This document shows, piece after piece, positions 6,657 to 13,874 of a stretch of 24,017 nt of DNA. The DNA lies in assembly GCA_964582705.1 (NCBI GenBank), contig CAZOTE010000028.1, forward strand, positions 1-24,017, in the 5' to 3' direction. The number at the start of each line of letters is the position of its first letter. Within the stretch, counting starts at the first letter, position 1. The notes under the pieces are model-generated. The model ran no database searches, had not been told where the DNA came from, and was given only the letters and a program-made list of their open reading frames with translations. The stretch is from Alkalibacter sp964582705. Lineage in GTDB: Bacteria; Bacillota; Clostridia; Eubacteriales; Alkalibacteraceae. Position numbers and translations under genes: made by a program.

Positions 6657-7448
6657 TTAAATAAACGGGTTCGAGTACATAAGTATCAGCGATACTATAA
6701 GTGCGTAAATCCCCGTAGTTTGTGCCACTGCTTGTCCTAAGAACATTATTTTTGTGATATTGCTCTGCTGGTCCGGTCTTTTTCCTGTCGCCTCAACAGC
6801 TTTGCCTGCTGCATATCCTTGGCCTATTCCAGGTCCGATTCCGCCGACCATGGAAATTCCAGCACCCAGCGCAGAGGCACCGATGATGATGAAAGCTCCC
6901 TCTATACCTATAAAAGGATTTCCGTAAAGCAATATCAAGGAAATTACCAATGCCAAGATTCCTGTAGTTTGCGCCACCGCTTGTCCAACGAGCATTACCA
7001 GGGTAATTCCTCTTTGGTTACGTGGATTTATCCCCACAGCTTCCGTAGCTTTACCAGCTGCATATCCTTGTCCAATGGCCGGACCCATACCTGCTACTAC
7101 CGCTATACCCGCGCCAATTGCAGAACTTGCTATTACCACCATTCCTCCTGAAAGAGAAACCAAGGGGTTTCCAAACAACAGTATTAGTGACACCACCAAG
7201 GCAAGGATCCCTGATGTCTCGGCAATAGCTGCTCCTAAAAGCATTGTAGACAAAATGTTTTTGCTTTCAGAAGGGTTGTTTCCAACTGCCTCAGCGCCTT
7301 TTCCCGCTGCATAACCCTGTCCGATTCCAGGACCTATTCCAGCTAACATTGCAAATCCGGCGCCTATAACGGATGCACAGGCGATAATGACCTCGGGTTC
7401 ATAGCTCATGATAAAATCAAAAAACCACTGAATAAAATTGGTTTCCAT
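6657..7448 (-). CDS. atpE: Fo ATP synthase subunit c, fused triple hairpin with one carboxylate (c1)
   Basis: This 263-residue protein is three c hairpins in one chain, so about six membrane helices. Hairpin 1 spans about 20-95, hairpin 2 103-179 and hairpin 3 185-263. Each has the helix GPGIGQG or GPAIGQG ligand Gln (44, 127, 210) and ends in an NPL or NPF turn. Only hairpin 1 keeps the ion-carrying Glu (Glu77 in AIAETSG). Hairpins 2 and 3 have Gln160 and Gln243 in AVAQTTG. The RQP loop is altered to NNP, INP and KRP. ATG at 7448 follows AAGGAGG. Acetobacterium woodii is known to mix a two-hairpin, one-site c1 with normal c subunits; this gene has one more hairpin. Confidence 0.95.
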   Translation of the reverse strand: METNFIQWFFDFIMSYEPEVIIACASVIGAGFAMLAGIGPGIGQGYAAGKGAEAVGNNPSESKNILSTMLLGAAIAETSGILALVVSLILLFGNPLVSLSGGMVVIASSAIGAGIAVVAGMGPAIGQGYAAGKATEAVGINPRNQRGITLVMLVGQAVAQTTGILALVISLILLYGNPFIGIEGAFIIIGASALGAGISMVGGIGPGIGQGYAAGKAVEATGKRPDQQSNITKIMFLGQAVAQTTGIYALIVSLILMYSNPFI

Positions 7449-7477
7449 AAAAAACCTCCTTCCTGTAATTCATCCGC

Positions 7478-8140
7478 TTAATCCATTGCCATGGATATGA
7501 AGACCATGGACAACATTACAAATATAAAGCTCTGTAAAAGTCCTGCGAAAATATCAAAATACAAATGTGCCAAAATCGGTATGCCTGCTGCGAAATACAT
7601 AAGGTTTGTAAGACCGCCATAGATAAGTCCCATGATTATTACTCCGCCGAGCATGTTTCCAAACAAACGAAACGACAGCGAGATCGGATTTGCAAACTCC
7701 CCTATTATGTTAATTGGAAGCAGCAATGGTATCGGCTCGATAAAGCCTTTTAAAAAGCCGCCGAATCCTTTCGATTTGATTGCAAAGAACTGGGTCATGA
7801 AAAAAGTCAACAGGGACAATGCAAATGTCATGGTCAAGTCCGCTGTCGGTGGCCTCAACGCAACCACACCTAAAAGATTGGCTATTGCCAAGTACATGAA
7901 TAGAGTCAGCATGTACGGGGCAAATCCCATGTTTTTCCTTCCCATCGTGTTTTCAGTCAAGCCGTCAATTCCACTAACCATCATTTCTGCTATCAGCTGT
8001 AGCTTGCCGGGAACTTTTTTCATGTTCCTGGTAGAGACAATGGCAAAAATCAATATGGCACCCATCACCAACCACGTATTGACCATGGTCTCGGTAATGG
8101 GAAAACCGAGAATTTCGGCATAAATCTTTGGACCGCTCAT
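7478..8140 (-). CDS. atpB: Fo ATP synthase subunit a (ion channel)
   Basis: Subunit a forms the two half-channels that carry ions to and from the c-ring. It has 220 residues with about five membrane helices. The essential stator arginine is Arg158 in SLSFRLFGNMLGG, in the family context GEFANPISLSFRLFGN. The C-terminal helix (HLYFDIFAGLLQSFIFVMLSMVF) is also typical. The ATG at 8140 follows GAGAGGTGAAAAA. It is followed by the multi-hairpin c gene 29 bp downstream, as in the Acetobacterium-type operon. Sodium use is inferred from the c subunits, not from this protein alone. Confidence 0.97.
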   Translation of the reverse strand: MSGPKIYAEILGFPITETMVNTWLVMGAILIFAIVSTRNMKKVPGKLQLIAEMMVSGIDGLTENTMGRKNMGFAPYMLTLFMYLAIANLLGVVALRPPTADLTMTFALSLLTFFMTQFFAIKSKGFGGFLKGFIEPIPLLLPINIIGEFANPISLSFRLFGNMLGGVIIMGLIYGGLTNLMYFAAGIPILAHLYFDIFAGLLQSFIFVMLSMVFISMAMD

Positions 8141-8193
8141 TTTTTCACCTCTCGTTTTTTTATATTTATAATTGCTTGTAAAGCATGTTCAAA

Positions 8194-8598
8194 CTACTTG
8201 GTGTCTTGAGTTTTTTTAATTCCTGATATGACATTTGATGCGAGAATCACAAACTTAATCATAAGCAAGCCGGTAATGGTGCCCAAAACATGCATGGCCT
8301 CATTTGATATCGCCACATAGAGAACTGCTCCCGCAAGAAAGTATCTAAGAAAATAACGGCTGGTAACATATGACTGTGCCCTTGCCGGGTGCATCTCTAG
8401 AGATTTTTTAATAGTCAGGTGCAAAAGCCTGAAATTTAATATGCTGAAGACCAGCCCAAATACAAGTCCTAAAAGCATTCTGCTTCCATCGTTGCTTAAC
8501 ATAAGCATCGCCACTCCCAAAATCACTCCGGCTATGATGGTCCATTTAACTATTTGATTGAAATCTAGATCAAACTTATTTTTCTTTTGCATCGTCAT
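8194..8598 (-). CDS. atpI: ATP synthase subunit I (AtpI family)
   Basis: Small membrane protein with about four helices, encoded as expected just before atpB. AtpI proteins help insert or assemble the c-ring. The first residues are MTMQKKNKFDLDFNQIVKW, followed by hydrophobic segments near 15-35, 38-58, 75-95 and 100-125. I choose the ATG at 8598 because GGAG lies six bases before it. The longer form from 8610 would place GGAG inside the coding sequence. The start overlaps the end of the upstream atpZ-like gene by about 23 bp. Family assignment rests on size, topology and position. Confidence 0.8.
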   Translation of the reverse strand: MTMQKKNKFDLDFNQIVKWTIIAGVILGVAMLMLSNDGSRMLLGLVFGLVFSILNFRLLHLTIKKSLEMHPARAQSYVTSRYFLRYFLAGAVLYVAISNEAMHVLGTITGLLMIKFVILASNVISGIKKTQDTK

Positions 8599-8824
8599 TT
8601 TTATCTCCATTTTTATTGCTTGTAGTTTTCATTCCTATTATGTAGACGTTTCGAAATGCCGCCAGCACTCCCAGCACCGTCATCACGAAAAGAAATATCC
8701 TTCCCGTACCTAAAACCCTGTCTAGATACCTGCCTATAAAAAAGCTTCCAGCTATGGGCACAAACATCGACAGTCCGATTTGAGTCAGAAGAGCCAAGTG
8801 GACCCAAGGACTTTTATTGTTCAT
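8576..8824 (-). CDS. atpZ: AtpZ/AtpI-family small membrane protein, first gene of the atp operon
   Basis: An 82-residue protein with two membrane helices (about 8-32 and 42-62) and a charged tail (KNGDKNDDAKEK). The segment GSFFIGRYLDRVLGTG matches the AtpZ pattern of a glycine-rich helix end followed by LD and GT. AtpZ proteins are encoded at the head of many atp operons; a role in Mg2+ or Ca2+ supply or in assembly has been proposed but is not settled. The ATG at 8824 is preceded by GAGGTCGAAT. An extended -10 promoter lies about 30 bp upstream. Confidence 0.8.
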   Translation of the reverse strand: MNNKSPWVHLALLTQIGLSMFVPIAGSFFIGRYLDRVLGTGRIFLFVMTVLGVLAAFRNVYIIGMKTTSNKNGDKNDDAKEK

Positions 8825-8850
8825 ATTCGACCTCTTTCGTTTTAGTTAAT

Positions 8851-8859
8851 ATTATATCA
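8851..8859 (-). promoter_or_regulatory. probable atp operon promoter, extended -10
   Basis: On the minus strand TGATATAAT is a perfect extended -10 element (TG, one base, TATAAT), placing the transcript start near 8844, about 20 bases before atpZ. No good -35 hexamer stands 16-18 bases upstream, which extended -10 promoters tolerate. Read-through from comEB is also possible because no terminator is seen between them. Confidence 0.55.
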
Positions 8860-8930
8860 AATAAATATCAGCTTGGCTTCATTGTATCGTTTTCATGTTT
8901 TCGTAAAACGAATTTATTTTTCCAAGTTTT

Positions 8931-8955
8931 TTGTATACAATATTTTTGTATGCAA
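8931..8955. promoter_or_regulatory. two near-identical palindromic decamers upstream of the atp promoter
   Basis: TTGTATACAA (8931-8940, a perfect palindrome) and TTGTATGCAA (8946-8955) recur with a 15-bp period, and both are followed by TA. Nearby, TTCGT-AAA-ACGAA forms another small inverted repeat (8900-8912). The layout resembles an operator for a dimeric repressor, but no regulator gene is in the window. The site lies between comEB and the atp promoter. Confidence 0.35.
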
Positions 8956-8980
8956 TACTCGTTTTCCTGTTGTGTTATAT

Positions 8981-9433
8981 TTACAACACTTCGTCCTTCT
9001 TATCAACTTTGATTTTTGCTTCTTTTAAAAGCTCTGCAGACATCTGGTCAGGATAATCCCCTGAGTAGACTATTCTCTTGATCCCTGCGTTAATAATCAT
9101 TTTGGCACATAATACGCAAGGCGAATGAGTGATGTAGATCGTCGAATCTTTAACACTGACACCGTGTACCGCTGATTGGATTATGGCATTTTGCTCCGCA
9201 TGTATTCCTCGGCAAAGCTCGTGTCTTAATCCTGAAGGAATCGATTGCTGGGCTCTAAGGCAACCTATTTCTCCGCAATGGGTAATACCTGTAGGTGCTC
9301 CGTTGTACCCGGTGGCTATGATTCTCTTGTCTTTGACTATGAGAGCTGCGACCTGACGCCGCACGCAAGTTGACCTTTTTTTAATGACTTCAAGCATATC
9401 CAAGAAGTACTCATCCCAAGAGGGTCTTTCCAT
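8981..9433 (-). CDS. comEB: deoxycytidylate (dCMP) deaminase, ComEB family
   Basis: Converts dCMP to dUMP, feeding dTMP synthesis. The zinc site is plain: His78-Ala-Glu80 (HAE, with Glu as proton shuttle) and Cys106 and Cys109 in PCVLC. Extra Cys and His residues (STC, THCGEIGC, HELC, residues 21-74) fit the second zinc-binding insert of this family. I choose the ATG at 9433 (150 residues) because GGAGAATTAAA precedes it. An upstream in-frame ATG at 9475 has no ribosome site and adds 14 residues absent from typical members. It sits between upp and the atp operon. Confidence 0.92.
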   Translation of the reverse strand: MERPSWDEYFLDMLEVIKKRSTCVRRQVAALIVKDKRIIATGYNGAPTGITHCGEIGCLRAQQSIPSGLRHELCRGIHAEQNAIIQSAVHGVSVKDSTIYITHSPCVLCAKMIINAGIKRIVYSGDYPDQMSAELLKEAKIKVDKKDEVL

Positions 9434-9496
9434 TTTAATTCTCCATTTCCGCTTCGATTCCGATAAATAGAACATCGTTTTAAAAGTATAATAATC

Positions 9497-9502
9497 ATTA
9501 TA
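9497..9502 (-). promoter_or_regulatory. possible comEB -10 box
   Basis: TATAAT on the minus strand, about 64 bases before the comEB start. No matching -35 hexamer is clear. A second TATAAT lies at 9579-9584. The terminator after upp implies comEB needs its own promoter in this gap, but which box is used is uncertain. Confidence 0.3.
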
Positions 9503-9668
9503 ACCTTAAAACCAAAGAATTTATACGGTTTTTTTACTAATATTTCTCCCTAACTCTAAATGAGTTTTTTCTCTTCTTATTATAATAGCCATTAATTCGG
9601 GGAGAAAAAAACACAAGATCCTTTTAAGGTTTATTGTATCCTGCATACGCCGTTAAAGGCCCAAACAT

Positions 9669-9701
9669 AAAAAAAAGACCCTCAGTTTGCATGAAGGTCT
9701 T
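9669..9701 (-). terminator. intrinsic terminator after upp
   Basis: On the minus strand AAGACC-T-TCA pairs with TGA-G-GGTCTT (nine pairs, one mismatch, 7-base loop), and a run of eight T residues that begins with the last two stem bases completes it. It begins 17 bases after the upp stop and ends the prfA-ywlC-ywlE-rpiB-upp transcript. Confidence 0.85.
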
Positions 9702-9717
9702 GATGTGTTCCATTATG

Positions 9718-10347
9718 TTATTTAGTTCCGAAAAGTCTGTCTCCAGCATCTCCAAGTCCCGGAACTATGTATGCATGATCGTTTAGTACTTCGTCTACAG
9801 CTCCGGCGTAGATATCCACATCCGGATGAGCCTTTTGAAGGACTTCGATGCCTTTTCTAGACGCAATAAGGCACATGAACCTTATATTAGCTGCTCCTCT
9901 TTCCTTGAGGAACTCTATGGCAGCTTCGGCAGATCCTCCCGTAGCCAGCATCGGGTCTACCAATATGATTTCCCTTTCTGCTACATCACTGGGAAGCTTG
10001 CAGTAATATTCAACGGGCTGCAGCGTTTCAGGGTCTCTATATAATCCGATGTGCCCTACCTTAGCAACAGGAATCAAGGATAAAAGCCCATCAACCATGC
10101 CAAGCCCCGCACGCAATATAGGCACGATAGCCAGCTTCTTGCCTGAAAGAACCTTGGTGTTCATCTTTGCTATAGGAGTTTCAATTTCTGTTTCCTCCAT
10201 GGACAAGTCCCTGGTAGCTTCATAAGCCATGAGCATGGATATTTCATTTACCAGTTCCCTAAATTCTTTGGCACCGGTATTCTTGTCTCTTAGCATGCTT
10301 ACCTTGTGAACTATAAGAGGATGATCCATTACTGTTAATTTAGACAT
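9718..10347 (-). CDS. upp: uracil phosphoribosyltransferase
   Basis: Salvages uracil: uracil plus PRPP gives UMP and diphosphate. The 209 residues are full length. The PRPP-binding loop is VDPMLATGGSA (130-140), and the uracil-binding C-terminal flag is YIVPGLGDAGDRLFGT (193-208). The N-terminus MSKLTVMDHPLIVHKVSMLRD is typical. ATG at 10347 is preceded by a GGAGG-type site (TAGGAGGAAGTC). It lies 9 bp downstream of rpiB and ends an operon; in Bacillus, upp also lies just before the atp operon, so this order is conserved. Confidence 0.98.
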   Translation of the reverse strand: MSKLTVMDHPLIVHKVSMLRDKNTGAKEFRELVNEISMLMAYEATRDLSMEETEIETPIAKMNTKVLSGKKLAIVPILRAGLGMVDGLLSLIPVAKVGHIGLYRDPETLQPVEYYCKLPSDVAEREIILVDPMLATGGSAEAAIEFLKERGAANIRFMCLIASRKGIEVLQKAHPDVDIYAGAVDEVLNDHAYIVPGLGDAGDRLFGTK

Positions 10348-10356
10348 GACTTCCTC

Positions 10357-10806
10357 CTATTTGTTGTATTTGTTTTCCAAATCTTTTATTTTATCTACTC
10401 TTCTTCCGTGTCTGCCACCTTCAAATTCAGTGTTGAGCCAAGCTTCCACGATTTCTAAAGCAAGATCGTCTCCCAAGACTCTCCCGCCAAGAGCTAATAT
10501 ATTCGCATCGTTGTGGGCTCTTGACATCTTTGCAGAAAAGGTATCGCTTACCAGGGCGGCTCTGATTCCAGGTACTTTGTTTGCAGATATTGAAATTCCA
10601 AGTCCTGTACCGCAAACGATAATTCCTTTATCTGCCACGGAATCCTTAACGGCAATTGCAACTTTTTCACCTATTTCAGGATAGTCAATTGAGCTTGTGT
10701 CATATGCTCCAAAATCCTCAATTTCATAATTTTTATCCTTTAGATACTCCTTGATGGCCTCTTTCAATTGAAATCCTCCGTGATCTGATCCCAGTGCAAT
10801 TTTCAT
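10357..10806 (-). CDS. rpiB: ribose-5-phosphate isomerase B
   Basis: Interconverts ribulose 5-phosphate and ribose 5-phosphate, linking the pentose phosphate pathway to PRPP supply (used by upp next door). It has the RpiB/LacA/LacB signature: MKIALGSDHGGFQLKE at the N-terminus, the active-site cysteine in GIIVCGTGLGISISANK, the His in RAHNDANILALGGR and the C-terminal GRHGRRVDKI. The start is ambiguous because the sequence reads ATG ATG ATA ATG directly after GGGAG. I choose the third ATG (10806, 149 residues), which gives proper spacing and the standard N-terminus. Confidence 0.95.
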   Translation of the reverse strand: MKIALGSDHGGFQLKEAIKEYLKDKNYEIEDFGAYDTSSIDYPEIGEKVAIAVKDSVADKGIIVCGTGLGISISANKVPGIRAALVSDTFSAKMSRAHNDANILALGGRVLGDDLALEIVEAWLNTEFEGGRHGRRVDKIKDLENKYNK

Positions 10807-10824
10807 TATCATCATCTCCCTGTT

Positions 10825-11283
10825 TCATATTTTTTTATTGTTTATCAAATTTATTATGGCATCCTTGATTTCCTTGGCAGTGCGCTTGTAAATATCCAGG
10901 CTTCCTCCGAAGGGATCGGCAATATCCCATGTTTTTGAGTCACCTTCGAGTTCCTTGAGGGTGACTATTTTGAAAGCATACCCTGAATATCTTGCTTTGA
11001 GAATCTCCTTTTGACCTGTGGTCATCGTCAAAACCAAGTCGGAGTTTGCTATATGGTACTCATCCACCTGTTTGGAAATGTGAGAAGATATGTCAATTCC
11101 CATCTCTCTTGCCGCCAAGATAGCGTTGGGATTTGCCCCTTCACTATAATATACGGATGTTCCCGCGGAATCAATAGATATTTCATCGTTTCTGCCCTCT
11201 TTTTTGATCAAATCCTCAAAAATACCTTTAGCCATGCTACTTCTACATGTGTTTCCCGTACAAACCAGCAAGATTTTTTTCAT
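10825..11283 (-). CDS. ywlE: low-molecular-weight protein phosphatase, YwlE-type (protein arginine phosphatase)
   Basis: Low-molecular-weight tyrosine phosphatase fold. The P-loop is CTGNTCRS (Cys8 to Arg14), and the general acid lies in DPFGGS (Asp123). The Thr at position 12 in the loop and the DPFGG form are the features of B. subtilis YwlE, which removes phosphate from arginine residues marked by McsB. The neighbours (ywlC, rpiB, upp) also match the ywlE locus. ATG at 11283 (152 residues) follows GGAGG by nine bases. A longer GTG start at 11304 would translate through that ribosome site and is rejected. No mcsAB is visible here. Confidence 0.88.
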   Translation of the reverse strand: MKKILLVCTGNTCRSSMAKGIFEDLIKKEGRNDEISIDSAGTSVYYSEGANPNAILAAREMGIDISSHISKQVDEYHIANSDLVLTMTTGQKEILKARYSGYAFKIVTLKELEGDSKTWDIADPFGGSLDIYKRTAKEIKDAIINLINNKKI

Positions 11284-11320
11284 ACAAACAAACCTCCAAG
11301 TCACTCCATTATACTTTGAT

Positions 11321-12385
11321 TCAATCCGCCTGGATGATATTGTGGCCGGCGGCTTTTGAAAGGCGATTGTTTACAGCCATGAATTCATCTTCATTCTCAA
11401 AATAAGGCGCTGCCACCATCTGTGCCCCGTATTCGTCACATTCCCTTAGACAACTGTAAAGCCTGGTCATGATCTCCTCCGGCCTTTTAATAGACCCCAT
11501 GTTAAGGGCCTTGGTTTCAACAAAATATTCGATATATTCCTCCGGGACAATGGCTACGGTCCTTTGACCTTCTTTTCCCGCATCACCCAAAAGATGCTTT
11601 ATAGTATAAATTACCCTCTCGATGTCTCCTTTAACCAGTACCATGTCACCTTTTGGAGCGTAGTGCCTGTATTTCATTCCCGGAGAACGGACCTCTTGTC
11701 CTTTTTCCACTTTTCGGCTTATGGATTTATCTACCTTTACATCTCCCAGGACTTCCTCCAGCTGCTTTAACGAGATGCTGCCCGGTCTCAAAAGCACTGG
11801 ATTATCTTCCGAAAGATCTATTACAGTAGACTCCAGGCCGATTTCAGTCTGATCTCCGGCAAGAATCATATCTACCCTGCCATATAGATCTTCAATCACA
11901 TGCTTGCTCAATGTTGGCGAGGGCCTGCCTGAAATATTTGCGCTGGGCGCGGCTATAGGCACTCCGGCTAAGGCTATGAGCTTAAGCGCCACCGGATGAG
12001 ACGGCATGCGTACTGCTACCGTGTCCAGGCCTCCCGTGGCTTCATGCGGCACTTTGTCTGATTTTTTGAGAACCAGGGTCAGGGGACCGGGCCAGTATTT
12101 AGCTATGAGTTCTTTTGCCTTGTGGCTTATTCCCACTGCTATGTCTCCCAGCATCCCCATGTCCGAAATATGTAATATCATGGGGTTGTCAGAAGGTCTT
12201 CCCTTGGCCGCAAAAATTTTTTTGACGCTTTCGGGGTCCAGTCCATTTGCTCCAAGACCGTATACCGTTTCGGTAGGGAACACCACTGTCCCTCCCGTTT
12301 TTATTATGCCGGCGGCTTTAACCAGCTTTTCTGTTTCACTGGATTTATCCAGGTTTTTGCCATCGATATCAATGATTTGAGTCAT
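11321..12385 (-). CDS. ywlC: L-threonylcarbamoyladenylate synthase, Sua5 type
   Basis: Makes threonylcarbamoyl-AMP from threonine, bicarbonate and ATP, the first step of the t6A37 modification of ANN-decoding tRNAs. The N-terminal YrdC/TsaC domain (about 1-210) has the KxR...S..N site as Lys61, Arg63, Ser65 and Asn67 (KGRPSDNP) and SAN at 148-150. The C-terminal Sua5 domain (about 230-354) makes this the long form. A linker with SPGMKYRHYAPKG joins them, the conserved Sua5 hinge. ATG at 12385 follows AAAGGAACCGAC. It is separated from prfA by a 353-bp repeat-filled gap. Confidence 0.95.
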   Translation of the reverse strand: MTQIIDIDGKNLDKSSETEKLVKAAGIIKTGGTVVFPTETVYGLGANGLDPESVKKIFAAKGRPSDNPMILHISDMGMLGDIAVGISHKAKELIAKYWPGPLTLVLKKSDKVPHEATGGLDTVAVRMPSHPVALKLIALAGVPIAAPSANISGRPSPTLSKHVIEDLYGRVDMILAGDQTEIGLESTVIDLSEDNPVLLRPGSISLKQLEEVLGDVKVDKSISRKVEKGQEVRSPGMKYRHYAPKGDMVLVKGDIERVIYTIKHLLGDAGKEGQRTVAIVPEEYIEYFVETKALNMGSIKRPEEIMTRLYSCLRECDEYGAQMVAAPYFENEDEFMAVNNRLSKAAGHNIIQAD

Positions 12386-12479
12386 GTCGGTTCCTTTCTA
12401 CTATAAAAATCTAACAGTCGTGGGGCTGTCGGGAAACGGTTGGGAAACAGTCGTATTAGTCGTTTTGCTTCTGTGGTAC

Positions 12480-12538
12480 GCAGAGCTTCGCTCTGCGGGA
12501 AATGACTGCTATGCAGTCGAGAAATAAGACTCCGTCTC
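12480..12538. repeat. run of three triloop palindromes
   Basis: In plus-strand order: GCAGAGC-TTC-GCTCTGC (12480-12496), GACTGC-TAT-GCAGTC (12504-12518), and AGACTCCGTCT (12528-12538, stem AGAC with GTCT). On the minus strand the loops read GAA, ATA and GGA. The first contains GCGAAGC, which is known to form a very stable DNA mini-hairpin. Confidence 0.6.
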
Positions 12539-12696
12539 GGTAAAAAGTTGTAAGATTTAAGTAATTAAAAGGTTTTTCCTGACCAACTAACCAACTTTCC
12601 ACTTTTCTCGCGACCAAAAGGAGCATCCCACGTGAGCGAAGCGAACCTTTAACTATTGCCCCGCTTTTCACTTTATTTACATCTTATAACTTGAAA

Positions 12697-12721
12697 GCAC
12701 GCACAGCCTCGCTGTACGTGC
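12697..12721 (-). repeat. GC-rich hairpin 17 bp after prfA
   Basis: Minus strand GCACG-T-ACAGC, loop GAG, GCTGT-G-CGTGC: ten pairs with one internal T-G position. Only TTTC follows, so it is at best a weak terminator. It may attenuate between prfA and ywlC or protect the prfA message end. Confidence 0.5.
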
Positions 12722-12738
12722 TCGCTGGCTCCGCCATA

Positions 12739-13806
12739 TCACTGCTGCATCTTAAGTTTTTCTGCTTGGTCCGTAGTTGTAAGGGCGTCTATCATCTCGT
12801 TTATAGAACCGTCTAAAAATTCTTCAAGCCTGTAAACAGTCAGACCTATTCTATGGTCGGTTATTCTCCCCTGAGGGAAGTTATACGTCCTTATACGTTC
12901 GCTTCTGTCTCCGGTGCCTACCTGGCTTTTTCTGTTTTGTGCCATCTCGGCATCCTGCTTTTCCTGCTCCATTTCATATAGCCTAGTCTTAAGTATCTTC
13001 ATTGCTTTATCTTTATTCTTAAGCTGACTTTTTTCATCCTGGCATGTAACTACCTGACCTGTAGGAACATGAGTGATCCTAACAGCCGAGTCGGTTGTAT
13101 TGACGCTCTGGCCGCCGTTTCCGGAAGAACGGTACACATCTACTCTTAAGTCGTTTTGGTTTATATCAATCTCTACATCTTCCGCTTCAGGCAATACCGC
13201 TACTGTAGCTGTTGACGTGTGGATTCTTCCTCCTGATTCTGTAGCAGGAATTCTTTGAACCCTGTGAACTCCACTTTCGTATTTGAGCCTGCTGTACGCG
13301 CCATCTGCATCTATAAGGAATATGATTTCCTTTATTCCTCCCATGTCTGGAATACTAGAGCTCATTATCTCGTATTTCCAGCCATTTCTTTCTGCAAATC
13401 GAGTATACATCCTAAAAAGATCACCTGCAAATAACGCAGCTTCGCTTCCTCCGGCTCCTGCTCGGATCTCCACCATGACCCCTTTGTCATCATTAGGGTC
13501 TTTGGGAAGCATCAATATCCTAAGCTCTTCCTCGAGGCTTGTCTTTTTTTCTGAAAGCTCTTCAAGCTCCATTTCCACCATGTCTTTGAAGTCCTTGTCC
13601 AGCTTGTCTTTAAGCATATCTTTAGACTCGGCTATTCCACTTTGCACCTTCTTATACTCTTTGTATTTATTTACGATAGGCTCCAGGTGAGAGTGCTCTT
13701 TAACAAATTTTCTCCATTCGTCCTGATTCCCTATGACATCCGGATCGCTTATCTTTTCACCCAAATCTTCATATTTTGATTCTATAAATTCCAGTTTGTC
13801 CAACAT
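12739..13806 (-). CDS. prfA: peptide chain release factor 1
   Basis: Reads UAA and UAG in the ribosomal A site and triggers peptide release. The stop-codon-reading tripeptide is PAT (187-189) in RVQRIPATESGGR, typical of RF1 (RF2 has SPF). The catalytic GGQ is at 231-233 in SSGNGGQSVNTTDSAVR; its Gln is normally methylated by PrmC, whose gene is not next door here. The ATG at 13806 (355 residues) follows GGAGGATGAAAAA. An in-frame TTG at 13821 overlaps the ribosome site and is rejected. It is the first gene of the prfA-ywlC-ywlE-rpiB-upp unit. Confidence 0.97.
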   Translation of the reverse strand: MLDKLEFIESKYEDLGEKISDPDVIGNQDEWRKFVKEHSHLEPIVNKYKEYKKVQSGIAESKDMLKDKLDKDFKDMVEMELEELSEKKTSLEEELRILMLPKDPNDDKGVMVEIRAGAGGSEAALFAGDLFRMYTRFAERNGWKYEIMSSSIPDMGGIKEIIFLIDADGAYSRLKYESGVHRVQRIPATESGGRIHTSTATVAVLPEAEDVEIDINQNDLRVDVYRSSGNGGQSVNTTDSAVRITHVPTGQVVTCQDEKSQLKNKDKAMKILKTRLYEMEQEKQDAEMAQNRKSQVGTGDRSERIRTYNFPQGRITDHRIGLTVYRLEEFLDGSINEMIDALTTTDQAEKLKMQQ

Positions 13807-13837
13807 TTTTTCATCCTCCAATTAACTTCACGTTGGA

Positions 13838-13866
13838 ATTATATCATTATTTTCAAGGCATTACAA
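13838..13866 (-). promoter_or_regulatory. prfA operon promoter
   Basis: On the minus strand TTGTAA (13866-13861), a 17-bp spacer and TATAAT (13843-13838), with TGA just before the -10 giving an extended -10 form. This is the best sigma-A-type promoter in the window, with a leader of about 25 bases before the prfA start. Confidence 0.8.
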
Positions 13867-13874
13867 TTGCTTTG

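Larger units (their letters stand above)
12398..12735. repeat. mosaic repeat region filling the prfA-ywlC gap
   Basis: No credible gene is seen in this stretch. It contains the TCTAAC-x-TCGTGGGGC-x-GT-x-GGGAAA core shared with the c-gene spacers (12409-12436). AAACAGTCGTATTA (12444-12457) is shared with 22084-22097. Small triloop palindromes cover 12480-12540, and CTTTCCA heptamers lie at about 12593-12606. The 43-bp block at 12616-12658 is identical to 196-238. The AT module is inverted at 12681-12696, followed by a strong GC hairpin at 12697-12721. The flanking genes are co-oriented, so the repeats are probably transcribed within the operon. Confidence 0.75.

Noticed and set aside
9552..9566. 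AACTC-TAAAT-GAGTT stem followed by T residues on the plus strand
   Set aside because: The stem has only five AT-rich pairs and no plus-strand gene lies upstream, so a terminator call is not supported.
12456..12671. Minus-strand open frame of 71 codons in the prfA-ywlC gap
   Set aside because: It runs through the repeat modules, including the 43-bp block and triloop palindromes. The peptide has no domain features, so it is translated repeat.
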